Source: JAEUQQ01 sp963697285 (GTDB taxonomy: Bacteria > Acidobacteriota > Vicinamibacteria > Vicinamibacterales > JAFNAJ01). From it: a DNA stretch of 64,000 bases. Under the pieces are notes generated by a model. That model ran no database searches. It was not told the origin of the DNA and saw only the letters and a program-made list of their open reading frames with translations. The stretch is from NCBI GenBank assembly GCA_963697285.1, contig CAVONI010000004.1, positions 186,001 through 250,000 on the forward strand, written 5' to 3'. Position numbers and translations under genes: made by a program. Positions 1 through 7,793 of the stretch are shown piece after piece (position 1 is the first letter of the stretch; every line of letters begins with the position of its first letter).

Positions 1-929
1 TCGGCCGAAGCCCGGCGATGCTGTCGGTCTACAAGCAGATAGCACGCGCTGCCGACACGACGGCGCCCGTGCTGATCATCGGTGAGAGCGGTACGGGCAA
101 GGAACTGGTGGCGCGCGCGGTGCACGCGCACAGCCATCGGGCGACGCGCCCGTTCGTGGCCATCAACTGCGGCGCCATCACCGAGACCCTGCTCGAATCA
201 GAGATGTTCGGACACGTGCGCGGCTCGTTCACCGGGGCGATCAGCGACACGAAAGGCATCTTCGAACAGGCACACACCGGCACGGTCTTCCTCGACGAGC
301 TTGGCGAAACATCACCAGGCCTGCAGGTGAAGTTGCTGCGCGTGCTCGAAGAGAGCGTGGTGCGACCGGTCGGGGGCGCGCGCACGATCAAGGTCGACAT
401 CCGCGTCATCGCGGCCACCAACATCGACATCGAAACCGCGGTGCTCGACGGCCGGTTCCGGCAGGACCTCTACTACCGTCTCGGCGTGATCACGGTGACG
501 GTGCCTCCCTTGCGCGAGCGACGCGACGACATCCCGCTGCTGGCGGCGAAGTTCCTCCGCAACGCCTGCAGCCGCGCGCAGCGTACCGTCGATCTCTCGC
601 CCGCGGCGGTGCAGGCGCTGAGCCTCTACGACTGGCCAGGAAACGTGCGTGAGCTCGAGAACGTCGTCGAGCGACTCGTCGTCTTCTCGCGCGGATCGAT
701 GATTGACGTGGCCGACCTGCCGCCCGGCCTCCGGGGCGCCACGCACGACGTGCAGCACAGCCTGTTCCAGGACCTGCCATCGCTCGACGAACTCGAGAGC
801 CGGTACCTCAAGCACGTGCTCGAGAGCGTGGGGGGCAACCGCACCCGTGCCGCCGAAGTGCTCGGCGTCGATCGCCGCACGCTCTACCGCATGGCGGAGC
901 GCTTCGGGATCCGCCTCGAGGAACCGTAG
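1..929 (+). CDS. Sigma-54-dependent transcriptional activator (NtrC family), 5'-truncated
   Basis: This is the 3' part of a bacterial enhancer-binding protein; the reading frame is already open at the left edge (Gly-Arg-Ser-Pro before the Met codon at 18), so the N-terminal sensory or receiver domain lies outside the window. The AAA+ domain shows Walker A GESGTGKE, the sigma-54 contact loop as GSFTGA instead of the usual GAFTGA, and Walker B GTVFLDELGE. The C terminus is a Fis-type helix-turn-helix (GGNRTRAAEVLGVDRRTLYR). It would remodel RNA polymerase-sigma54 closed complexes by ATP hydrolysis. The target genes cannot be told from this window. A strong hairpin follows the stop codon. Confidence 0.93.
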   Translation, partial: GRSPAMLSVYKQIARAADTTAPVLIIGESGTGKELVARAVHAHSHRATRPFVAINCGAITETLLESEMFGHVRGSFTGAISDTKGIFEQAHTGTVFLDELGETSPGLQVKLLRVLEESVVRPVGGARTIKVDIRVIAATNIDIETAVLDGRFRQDLYYRLGVITVTVPPLRERRDDIPLLAAKFLRNACSRAQRTVDLSPAAVQALSLYDWPGNVRELENVVERLVVFSRGSMIDVADLPPGLRGATHDVQHSLFQDLPSLDELESRYLKHVLESVGGNRTRAAEVLGVDRRTLYRMAERFGIRLEEP

Positions 930-931
930 GC

Positions 932-957
932 GCCGCAGGGCCCGCACCCCCTGCGGC
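932..957 (+). terminator. Hairpin after the sigma-54 activator gene
   Basis: GCCGCAGGG (932-940) and CCCTGCGGC (949-957) form a perfect 9-bp stem with an 8-nt loop, starting 2 nt after the stop codon. There is no T tract. It may act as a transcript 3' end and it resembles the dispersed GC-rich hairpins found elsewhere in the window. Confidence 0.5.
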
Positions 958-1026
958 CCGGGGAAGAGAAAACGTGGGAGTCGCACCGTCGTGCAGTTGC
1001 CGCTGATCACGGCCATGGCAGGACGT

Positions 1027-1104
1027 GATCGGATTCAGGTCCAGGTGTAGGGGCCGCACCCCAGTGCGGCCCGGGAAACCCCACGCGCCGCACCCCCGTG
1101 CGGC
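1027..1104. repeat. Dispersed hairpin repeat (GGGCCGCAC family), copy 1 and adjacent hairpin
   Basis: The stretch from 1027 contains GGATTCA, then CAGGTGTAGGGGCCGCAC and CCCAGTGCGGCCCG, which folds on itself. A second hairpin, GCCGCAC (1087-1093) / GTGCGGC (1098-1104), follows. The same core, including the CAGGTGTAGGGG flank, recurs at 60231-60285 and in inverse orientation at 59919-59970 and 60096-60127. It lies between convergent genes and has no coding potential of its own. Confidence 0.7.
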
Positions 1105-1122
1105 CCTCGCGACCGTGCGGGC

Positions 1123-2421
1123 TCAGGCAGACGGGAGTCCTCGTGTGACCACGCGCTCCACCGCCGCGACAAAGGCGTCGATCTCGCTCAGCGTCGTGTA
1201 CACGTTGGGGGTCACGCGCAGGCCCTGGAACTCGTCGTGCACGATGGGCGTGACGATGATGCGGTCCGTGTTCCAGAGATGGCTCGCGATCCGCCCGGGA
1301 TCCATGCCGGCGACCGAGACGTTCGACAGACCGCCTGCCTGCGCGGGGTCGTCGAGGTTGGTCAGCATCGTGACCTTGTCGAGTGTCTGGAGTCGGCGTG
1401 CAAAACGGTCACGGAGGTAGCGCAACCGTGCGACCTTGCGCTCGACGCCGATCGTCTCGTGGAAGATGAGCGCCTCGGCGATCGCGAGGTGATTCGCAGC
1501 GGGGTGCGTGCCGACCTCCTCGAACTTCCGGATGTCGGCCGCGCGCGACGCCGACGTGGGCGTCAACCCCCAGAGGTCACCGATCAGCTCGCGCCTGACG
1601 TAGAGGAAGCCGGTGCCCACCGGTGCCAGCAGCCACTTGTGCAGGCTGGTGCCGTAGTAGTCGCACTCGAGGTCGCGCACCGCGAACGGGAAGTGCGCAA
1701 AGGCGTGTGCCCCGTCGACGATGGTGCGGATGCCCTTAGCGCGCGCCAGCCGGCAGATCTCGCGCACGGGGAAGATCTGGCCGGTGAGGTTGGTGATCTG
1801 GCAGAAGTGGATCACCTTCGTGCGCGGCGTGATGGCGCGCTCGAAGCGTCCGACGAGGTCGCCCATGGATGGCGGGGGCACCGGAAACGAGATCCGGACG
1901 ACCTTGATCCCGTCGCGCCGCGCGCGCTGGTCCCACGTGTCGAGCATCCGCGGGTAGTCCTGGTTCGTCGTCAACACCTCGTCGCCAGGGGCCAGGTCGA
2001 TGCCGAGTTGCGCGATCATCAGCGACTCGCTCGCGTTGCGCGTGATCGCGAGTTCCTCGGGATCGCACCCGGCGTGCAGGGCGAGCTTCCGCCTGACCGA
2101 CTCGATGTTGGGCTCGAGCACCTGCCACATGTGGTAGACGGGCGACTGGTTCGAGATGTCGAGGTAGCGCTTGAAGGCCTCGTGCACGACCCGCGGACTC
2201 GGGCACACGCCGCCGTTGTTGAGGTTGATGATGCTGCGGTCGAGCGTGAACGCGAGCTGGATCTCGCGCCAGTAGTCCTCGTCACGGGCGAGTTCGTCAG
2301 GTGATCGATCGCCGGCGGCCGTGGACGCGTGCGCGATGCGCTCCATCGCGTCGTCGCGGAACGCGGCGATCGCCGCGGTGGCGGTCGAGGCACTGCGGAT
2401 GAAGTGTCGGCGGCTGATCAT
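1123..2421 (-). CDS. Exported class V aminotransferase-fold PLP enzyme
   Basis: This 432-residue protein belongs to the fold-type I, class V aminotransferase family (isopenicillin-N epimerase / cysteine desulfurase-like). The PLP lysine is K262 in GTSLHKWLL and the PLP-nitrogen aspartate is D236 in IVDGAHAFAH. The N terminus carries a twin-arginine-type signal (SRRHFIRS followed by an Ala-rich stretch), so it is probably folded with cofactor in the cytoplasm and exported by Tat. GAGGTGA lies just upstream of the ATG at 2421 and supports this start. The substrate cannot be deduced. It has no same-strand partner nearby, so it is probably monocistronic. Confidence 0.9.
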   Translation of the reverse strand: MISRRHFIRSASTATAAIAAFRDDAMERIAHASTAAGDRSPDELARDEDYWREIQLAFTLDRSIINLNNGGVCPSPRVVHEAFKRYLDISNQSPVYHMWQVLEPNIESVRRKLALHAGCDPEELAITRNASESLMIAQLGIDLAPGDEVLTTNQDYPRMLDTWDQRARRDGIKVVRISFPVPPPSMGDLVGRFERAITPRTKVIHFCQITNLTGQIFPVREICRLARAKGIRTIVDGAHAFAHFPFAVRDLECDYYGTSLHKWLLAPVGTGFLYVRRELIGDLWGLTPTSASRAADIRKFEEVGTHPAANHLAIAEALIFHETIGVERKVARLRYLRDRFARRLQTLDKVTMLTNLDDPAQAGGLSNVSVAGMDPGRIASHLWNTDRIIVTPIVHDEFQGLRVTPNVYTTLSEIDAFVAAVERVVTRGLPSA

Positions 2422-2494
2422 GGCTCACCTCGTGTCGCGGGCTCCGCTGTTCATGGCCGGGACGATGGCCGCCCCCTGGCGCGTCGTGCTCACA

Positions 2495-3175
2495 TCACTT
2501 GCCCAGTAGCCGGCTGAGCTGCGCCAGGCGCTCGTTGGCGCCGAGCAGCGAGAGGACGTCTCCAGCCTCGATGACCTCATCTGCCGAGGGGGCGATGTTG
2601 GTCACCTCGCCGTCGCTGTTGTCGGGCTTGCGCTTGACGGCGATCAGGGTCAGGCCGTAGCGCGGCCGCAGCTCGAGCTGCCTGAGCGACTTGCCGACGA
2701 ACTCCCTGGGCGCAGGCAGCTCGACGATCGAGAAGTCGCGCGAGAGCTCGATGTAGTCGAGCGAGTTCGGCACGACCAGGCTGTGCGCGACGCGGATCGC
2801 CATGTCGCGCTCGGGGTAGATGACCCGCTTGACGCCCAGCTTCTGCAGGATCCGGCCGTGCAACGGCGTCACGGCCTTGGCGATGACCTCGCCGACGCCG
2901 AGTTCCATCACCTGCATGACCACCAGCAGGCTCGCCTCGATGTTCTCGCCAATCGAGATCACCGCCACGTCGACGTCCTGCACGCCCACGTCCTTCAAGG
3001 CACGCAGGTCGGTGGCGTCGAGCTGCGCGCCCTGCGACACGACATCTGCCAGCCGTCGCACGCGGTCGTCGTCGGAGTCGATGCCGATCACGTCCTGACC
3101 GAGTTCGACGAGGGTGTGGGCCATCGCGCTGCCGAAGCGCCCGAGGCCGATGACGGCAAAAGATCGACGAGTCAT
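2495..3175 (-). CDS. TrkA/KtrA-type potassium uptake regulatory subunit (RCK protein)
   Basis: This protein of about 226 residues has an N-terminal RCK_N Rossmann domain with the nucleotide-binding motif GLGRFG at residues 10-15 and a C-terminal RCK_C (TrkA_C) domain over roughly residues 140-220. Such cytoplasmic rings bind ATP/ADP or NAD(H) and gate a TrkH/KtrB channel subunit. The ATG at 3175 was chosen because the Rossmann strand begins within seven residues of it; upstream codons have no family resemblance. It starts 7 nt after the stop of the TrkH-like gene, so the two form an operon encoding one potassium transporter. Confidence 0.93.
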   Translation of the reverse strand: MTRRSFAVIGLGRFGSAMAHTLVELGQDVIGIDSDDDRVRRLADVVSQGAQLDATDLRALKDVGVQDVDVAVISIGENIEASLLVVMQVMELGVGEVIAKAVTPLHGRILQKLGVKRVIYPERDMAIRVAHSLVVPNSLDYIELSRDFSIVELPAPREFVGKSLRQLELRPRYGLTLIAVKRKPDNSDGEVTNIAPSADEVIEAGDVLSLLGANERLAQLSRLLGK

Positions 3176-3182
3176 GAAAGGA

Positions 3183-4523
3183 TCATCCGATGAAGACGCG
3201 GCCCTCTGGATAGCGCACGTGTGACGTGCGCCGGTGCCCCGCAAGTGCCACGACGACGGTGAGCGGGCCCACGCGTCCAAGGAACATCATGCCGATGAGG
3301 AGGCACTTGCCGAGTCCCGAGAACAGCCCGGCCAGCGAGAGCACGCTTCCCGGCTCCCCCATCGAGAGGCCGACCGTGCCGAACGCCGACGTGGTTTCGA
3401 ACAGGGTGCGCATCAGGTCACGCCCCTCGGTGAGCAGCAGCATGCCCGCAACGAGGTTCAGCATCAGGAACGCCATCAGGCAGACGAAGAACGCACGCGC
3501 GATCGTGTCGTTGACGATGCGACGCCTGAAGGCCACGGTCTCGCCTCCGCCCCGCACGGTCGAAATCAGCGCGAACACCGTGATGCCGAAGGTGGTGGTC
3601 TTGACACCGCCACCGGTGCTGCCCGGCGACGCGCCGATGAACATCAACGCCATCGTCAGGAAGAGTGCCGGCCCTGTCATCGCGCCGATGTCGATCGTGT
3701 TGAACCCCGCCGTGCGCGGCGAGACCGACTGGAACCAGGCGGCCAGCAGCTTCTCGCCAAGGGGAAGCGGTGCCAGCGTGCGCGGATTGCCCCATTCGAA
3801 GATGAGGATCAGGGCCGTTCCGCACACGAGCAGGGCGCTGGTGATCACCACCGCGAGCTTGGTGTGCAACGACCACATCACGAACCGCTTGCGCTCCGCC
3901 AACTCGCGGATGACGAAGAACCCCAGGCCACCGAAGATGATCAGCCACGTGATGACCATGTTCACGACCACGTCGCCCCGGTAGCGGGTCAGGTTGTCTG
4001 ACCACAGGGCGAAGCCGGCGTTGTTGAACGCCGAGACGGCGTGGAACAACCCGAGGTACGCCGCGCGCCCGAGGCCGAACTCGGGCCAGAACTTCAGGGT
4101 CAGGATCAGCGCGCCGGTCAATTCCATCGCGAGGGCGACGCGGAACACCGTCGCCGCGAACCGCACCAGCCCTTCGCGGGAGTCGATGTTCAGGGCTTCC
4201 TGGAGCGTCGAGCGTTCCTGGAACGAGAGCTTCCGCCCAAAGGCGGCGACCAGCACGGTCGACAACGTCATGTAGCCCAGCCCGCCGGCGAAGATCAGCA
4301 GCATCAGCGTGACCTCGCCGAACGTCGAGAACGCATTCGGCGTGTCGACGACGATGAGGCCGGTGACGCACACGGCCGACGTCGAGGTGAAGAGGGCATC
4401 GACGAACGCGAGCGTGTGCCCTGGTTCAGACGAGACGGGCAGCCAGAGCAGCACGCTTCCCAGCAGGATGAGCCCGGCAAACGAGAGGACGAGGAACTGC
4501 GATGGCGACAGTGCGCGGGGCAT
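3183..4523 (-). CDS. TrkH/KtrB family potassium channel subunit
   Basis: This is a 446-residue polytopic membrane protein of the Trk/Ktr/HKT superfamily, whose four MPM repeats each contribute a selectivity-filter strand. Filter-like segments include TSAVCVTGL near residue 58, AFNNAGFALW, SPRTAGFNTID and TSAFGTVGLS, each with the conserved glycine. Together with the RCK subunit encoded immediately downstream it should import potassium. The ATG at 4523 was preferred over upstream codons because the first membrane helix follows directly. A TACAAT hexamer lies 13 nt upstream of this ATG. Confidence 0.93.
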   Translation of the reverse strand: MPRALSPSQFLVLSFAGLILLGSVLLWLPVSSEPGHTLAFVDALFTSTSAVCVTGLIVVDTPNAFSTFGEVTLMLLIFAGGLGYMTLSTVLVAAFGRKLSFQERSTLQEALNIDSREGLVRFAATVFRVALAMELTGALILTLKFWPEFGLGRAAYLGLFHAVSAFNNAGFALWSDNLTRYRGDVVVNMVITWLIIFGGLGFFVIRELAERKRFVMWSLHTKLAVVITSALLVCGTALILIFEWGNPRTLAPLPLGEKLLAAWFQSVSPRTAGFNTIDIGAMTGPALFLTMALMFIGASPGSTGGGVKTTTFGITVFALISTVRGGGETVAFRRRIVNDTIARAFFVCLMAFLMLNLVAGMLLLTEGRDLMRTLFETTSAFGTVGLSMGEPGSVLSLAGLFSGLGKCLLIGMMFLGRVGPLTVVVALAGHRRTSHVRYPEGRVFIG

Positions 4524-4536
4524 CGTGCGGTGCACG

Positions 4537-4542
4537 ATTGTA
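4537..4542 (-). promoter_or_regulatory. Putative -10 element of the trkH-trkA operon
   Basis: TACAAT on the minus strand lies 13 nt before the ATG at 4523. This predicts an untranslated leader of only about 6-7 nt. No convincing -35 box was found. The same TACAAT hexamer precedes several other genes in the window. Confidence 0.4.
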
Positions 4543-4630
4543 GCGCCATTCACGCCACTGCCCCGATCTGACGGGCGCTGCCCGGGCCTGCGCCCCCAGG
4601 CCCCGCCCTGGCGCTCCGGGCGCGAGCGCG

Positions 4631-4783
4631 CTAGCGGCCGAACAACCTGGCGAGCCAGGATTTCGGCCGGTCGCACTGGCAGCGCTGGTCGGGCGGCACG
4701 TCGCCGAGCACCTGCTCGATGTGCATCCCGCACCCCGCCCACGTCGGCTTGCCGCACTTCTCACACGTCACACGCTGGCACAT
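4631..4783 (-). CDS. Small conserved cysteine-rich (zinc-ribbon-like) protein, 50 aa
   Basis: This 50-residue protein starts MCQRVTCEKC and has cysteines at 2, 7, 10, 18, 35 and 37 plus His21, with a basic C terminus (WLARLFGR). The pattern matches a small family of unknown function that I recall as widespread in actinobacteria and proteobacteria, with a shared core CxKCGKPTWAGCG-H. The ATG at 4783 is preceded by GGGAG. It lies upstream of the potassium operon on the same strand with about 110 nt between, so it may be a separate unit. The function is unknown; metal binding is inferred from the cysteines. Confidence 0.7.
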   Translation of the reverse strand: MCQRVTCEKCGKPTWAGCGMHIEQVLGDVPPDQRCQCDRPKSWLARLFGR

Positions 4784-4830
4784 GGGAACTCCCGAAACGA
4801 AGAAGCTTGCAGTGTCCGACGCCCTGAACG

Positions 4831-5571
4831 CTACCGGACGTGCCGTCCACCATCCACGCGGATGGTTTCGCCGGTGATGAAGTCGGTCTCGCACAGGAAC
4901 ACGACGGCCTTGGCGATCTCACCTTCGCCGCCCCAGCGGCCGAGTGGCGTGGCGCGCTCGACCTGCCGCAGTTCCTCGTCGGTCGTGTCAGGCGGCGCGA
5001 GGATCGGGCCGGGGGCGATGGCGTTCACGAGGATCTGGTCCCTGGCCAACTCGAGGGCCAGTGCCTCGGTCAGCGCGAGCACCCCGGCCTTCGCCACGTA
5101 GTAGGGGACGTAGCCCGTGTACCGCGGGCGCCCGCTGCGCGCCACCCAGTCGGTGAAGTTGATGATGCGGCCGGCGCCGCGGCACCGCATGTGCCTGACC
5201 GCCGCGTGCGAGCAGGCCCAGGTGGCGCGCAGGTCGAGCGACATCTGGCGATCCCAGTCGGCGTCGGTCGTCTCGTCGAGGGGCCTGGCCGAGTAGATCG
5301 ACGCCATGTTCACGAGGACGTCGAGATGCCCCATCGTCGCGGCCGCCTCGTCCACCGTGGCGCGGCAGACCGCAGGGTCACTCAGGTCGGCCTGCACGAC
5401 ATGGGCACGACGTCCGAGCGCACGCACGACGTCGGCAGACGCGTCGGCCTCGTCGCGCGAACGGTTGCACGTCAGCACGATGTCGCAGCCTCGCTCGGCG
5501 AGGTGCGCGGCCACGACCGCGCCGATGCGCTTGGGGCCGGTGATGAGGGCGACACGGTCGGTCAGGGTCAT
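4831..5571 (-). CDS. FolM/PTR1-like short-chain dehydrogenase (probable pteridine reductase)
   Basis: This 246-residue short-chain dehydrogenase has the cofactor motif TGPKRIG at 11-17, NMASIYSA at 88-95, the catalytic pair Y157/K161 (YYVAK) and a typical end, TGETIRVDGG. In place of the usual catalytic serine it has INFTDWVARSG with Asp141, as in FolM (ITDYVVERG) and trypanosomatid pteridine reductase 1. This suggests NADPH-dependent reduction of dihydromonapterin or dihydrofolate, although other SDR activities are possible. The ATG at 5571 gives the standard SDR N terminus. The upstream neighbour 44 nt away is a MetF-like protein, which fits a reduced-pterin/folate role. Confidence 0.8.
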   Translation of the reverse strand: MTLTDRVALITGPKRIGAVVAAHLAERGCDIVLTCNRSRDEADASADVVRALGRRAHVVQADLSDPAVCRATVDEAAATMGHLDVLVNMASIYSARPLDETTDADWDRQMSLDLRATWACSHAAVRHMRCRGAGRIINFTDWVARSGRPRYTGYVPYYVAKAGVLALTEALALELARDQILVNAIAPGPILAPPDTTDEELRQVERATPLGRWGGEGEIAKAVVFLCETDFITGETIRVDGGRHVR

Positions 5572-5615
5572 GCGGGTTCCTTGCGAGGCAGCGGCGCCTC
5601 CGGCCGTCGAGCGAA

Positions 5616-6488
5616 TCAAGTGTGGACACCCTTCAGCACCCGCGAGAGGCTCGCAGGCGTTCCGACGAGCGGCAGGTTGCTGATGTAGACGTGCTGCACG
5701 CCTGCGCCGTACAGCGCTGACAGGGTGCGCGAACAGACGATGTCGGCCGTGGCGCCCGCCGCGAACTCCTTCGCCAGGGCCTGGGCAGGAACGGGAAGGA
5801 AATTCGACAGCGCAACGAGCGTGCGGGGATTGGCGCTGCGGTAGTAGAAGACCCCGAACATGCCCGGCAGGGTCAGACCGCGCCGGGTCGCCTCGTTCAC
5901 GAACGCCTCGACCTCGCGCACATGGTGGTGCGACACGACCTGCGCGAGGTAGAACTCCGCGGTGTTCTCCTGCGCGAGCAGGAAGTCGACCTGTCGCGCG
6001 GCGTCGCGGTGCGGGTTGGCCCACCCCCCCAGCGCGATCGTCGGCTGGCGCTCACGGATCCTCTTGCGCAGCTCCCAGGCGTGCGGCACGCACCGCGGCG
6101 TGCCGACGCTGGCGTCGCCGCCGAGCACCACGAGTGCCGGGAAGCCGTGTTCGACCGCCCGATCGGCGTACGACAGGCAGTACTCGAGCGTGTGTTTGGC
6201 GGTGAGGAACGGGATGATGCGCGGACGCGGCACGTCGCGATTGAGGTTCGTGACGAGGTGCCGCAGGTTGTCTTCTTCCTGCGCGCCGACGGCCGAGTCG
6301 GTCAGGAACACGTACGTGTCGTGCCGCGTCAGCGTGCGGATGGCGTGGTACGTGTCGATCCAGGCGTCCATGCCGGCGCGCCGTCCCAGTTCGGCGCGCG
6401 GCGGGCGCAACTCGACCGCGACGACACGTTCGCGTGTCGTCAGGGCTTCGATCAGCGGGGCGATGTGCTGAGGGGCGCTGTGACGCAT
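5616..6488 (-). CDS. MetF-like (methylenetetrahydrofolate reductase fold) protein
   Basis: This 290-residue protein resembles methylenetetrahydrofolate reductase. VAVELRPPR places Glu26 at the position of the catalytic E. coli MetF Glu28, and LVVLGGD places Asp125 at the flavin/folate Asp120 position. The stretches PFLTAKHTLEYCLSYADRA and GGWANPHRD also match the family. It is more divergent than housekeeping MetF, so it may be a specialised reductase or a C1-carrier enzyme in another pathway. It is followed on the same strand by a FolM-like SDR. The ATG at 6488 is the first in the frame and gives full family length. Confidence 0.75.
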   Translation of the reverse strand: MRHSAPQHIAPLIEALTTRERVVAVELRPPRAELGRRAGMDAWIDTYHAIRTLTRHDTYVFLTDSAVGAQEEDNLRHLVTNLNRDVPRPRIIPFLTAKHTLEYCLSYADRAVEHGFPALVVLGGDASVGTPRCVPHAWELRKRIRERQPTIALGGWANPHRDAARQVDFLLAQENTAEFYLAQVVSHHHVREVEAFVNEATRRGLTLPGMFGVFYYRSANPRTLVALSNFLPVPAQALAKEFAAGATADIVCSRTLSALYGAGVQHVYISNLPLVGTPASLSRVLKGVHT

Positions 6489-6496
6489 TGATGAAC

Positions 6497-6523
6497 GGGG
6501 AACGTGACGGTGTCACGCTCCCC
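6497..6523 (-). terminator. Hairpin between the DUF4412 and MetF-like genes
   Basis: GGGGAACGTGAC (6497-6508) and GTCACGCTCCCC (6512-6523) form a 12-bp stem with one mismatch and a 3-nt loop. It sits just after the stop of the DUF4412 gene and just before the ATG of the MetF-like gene. It lacks a T tract and could terminate the first transcript or act as an RNA structure ahead of the second. Confidence 0.5.
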
Positions 6524-6534
6524 GCGTCGCGCGG

Positions 6535-7314
6535 CTACTTGCCCTGCTTGACCTTGTAGCCGTCAGGGATGTCGAACTGCGAGTCGGCGATGGGATCCGA
6601 CGAGACGCTCGTGTAGCTGGTCGTCACGGTCGAGCCGCCCATCTTGTTCATCATCGAGCCCATCATCCCGCCACCCTCGAACTTGATCTGCATCGACATC
6701 TCGTAGGCCACCCCGGTCTTCGCCATCTCCCGGTACAGCCTCGCAAAGCCCTTGGCCACGCCGGGCTGCGCCTTGGCCTGCGCGGGGTTCGTGAAGAAGA
6801 AGCCCTTCTCGACCGCATTGAGGTAGAAGGTTGCGTATTCATCCTTGGCCGGGCTGTTCTTCGCCACGAACACGGGGCCCGTCATGACGATGCTCAAGCC
6901 CTCGGGCATGCCTTCCTGCTTGAAGGGGATGGTGATCGTCATCGTGTACCCGTCGCACGTCTCGCCCGCGATGACCTTCGACTCGCCGTTGGGCGTGAAC
7001 GTCACGTCGAGGGCGCCGTCGTCGATGACGCCGACCGAATTCTGGAAGGTGGCCATCTCGAAGACCTCGGCCTCCTTCTTCTTGTGGTTGATCATGATCA
7101 TCTTCTGGCCGTCGACGTCGAAGACCATGCTCGTCAGGTCGCCCCGGAACGTCGAGTCGGTGCGCATCTTCGCGCCCTTGATGTACGTGAGTGCCGCGCC
7201 CTCGGCCGCGAAGGGGCCACCCTTCATCGACGACGTGCCGGTCAGCGTGACATCAGCGCCCGCGGGGACGCTGATGAGCAGTGCGAGTGCGGTGAAGCGG
7301 ATGATGCTGCGCAT
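6535..7314 (-). CDS. Exported DUF4412 domain protein
   Basis: This 259-residue secreted protein begins with a Sec signal peptide (MRSIIRFTALALLISVPAGA, cleavage near residue 20) and continues as a beta-rich DUF4412 domain. The family is common in Acidobacteriota and Bacteroidetes and is usually annotated only by domain; its fold is thought to resemble lipoprotein-carrier proteins. A Met-Gly-rich segment (GGGMMGSMMNKMGG, about residues 210-225) precedes the C-terminal DPIADSQFDIPDGYK. The ATG at 7314 was chosen because it opens the signal peptide. No function can be assigned. Confidence 0.8.
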   Translation of the reverse strand: MRSIIRFTALALLISVPAGADVTLTGTSSMKGGPFAAEGAALTYIKGAKMRTDSTFRGDLTSMVFDVDGQKMIMINHKKKEAEVFEMATFQNSVGVIDDGALDVTFTPNGESKVIAGETCDGYTMTITIPFKQEGMPEGLSIVMTGPVFVAKNSPAKDEYATFYLNAVEKGFFFTNPAQAKAQPGVAKGFARLYREMAKTGVAYEMSMQIKFEGGGMMGSMMNKMGGSTVTTSYTSVSSDPIADSQFDIPDGYKVKQGK

Positions 7315-7440
7315 GTTGTGCCCGTCTCCTTCTGAAACGATCGCGCGCGGCCTGCCGCAACGCGTTGTTGATTGCCGGGGATCGTGATCGGGCGGCATCG
7401 CCGCCCGGATATCGTGTGAACTGCAGACGCCCGTGGTCAA

Positions 7441-7462
7441 GGGCCGCACTGAGGTGCGGCCC
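7441..7462. repeat. Dispersed hairpin repeat (GGGCCGCAC family), copy 2
   Basis: GGGCCGCAC (7441-7449) and GTGCGGCCC (7454-7462) form a perfect 9-bp stem with a TGAG loop. The copy abuts the stop codon of a truncated peptidase gene, and its GTAGGGG flank supplies the TAG stop at 7463-7465. Confidence 0.75.
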
Positions 7463-7660
7463 CTACGGCCCCCAACGGAACGACCCCCGCGGCGGTGATG
7501 GCCGCCCATCGAGCAAGGTCACACCGGCCGGTAACCCGCCGAGGTCGATCCGTGCCTGCGGATCGTAGAGGTCGTCGATCGTGAGGGCGCGCTGCTGCGC
7601 CGAGGCGGTCAACGGGACGAGCGTGGCGAACACCACGGCCACGAAGCGATGTGCGAGCAT
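7463..7660 (-). pseudogene. 5' remnant of an S9 (DPP IV-type) peptidase gene
   Basis: The 65 codons from the ATG at 7660 encode a signal peptide (MLAHRFVAVVFATLVPLTASA) followed by ALTIDDLYDPQARIDLGG and GVTLLDG. That is the typical start of the DPP IV N-terminal beta-propeller in S9 oligopeptidases (ALT-DDLYDP-xRIDFGG). Full proteins are about 700 residues, but here homology stops after about 45 mature residues and translation ends in the flank of the adjacent hairpin repeat. It is therefore probably a decayed gene, although a short secreted peptide cannot be excluded. Confidence 0.65.
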
Positions 7661-7793
7661 TGGGTGCCTTGCGGTGCAGGTGTCCTGAGGCTCGAACGCC
7701 AGAGGTCCGTCGCGCACCGAGTCGCATCAGACTACCAGAATGATATTGTCTGGCGGTCGCCTCTCCCCTCCTCTCCCGAAGGAGTTCCCCCTC

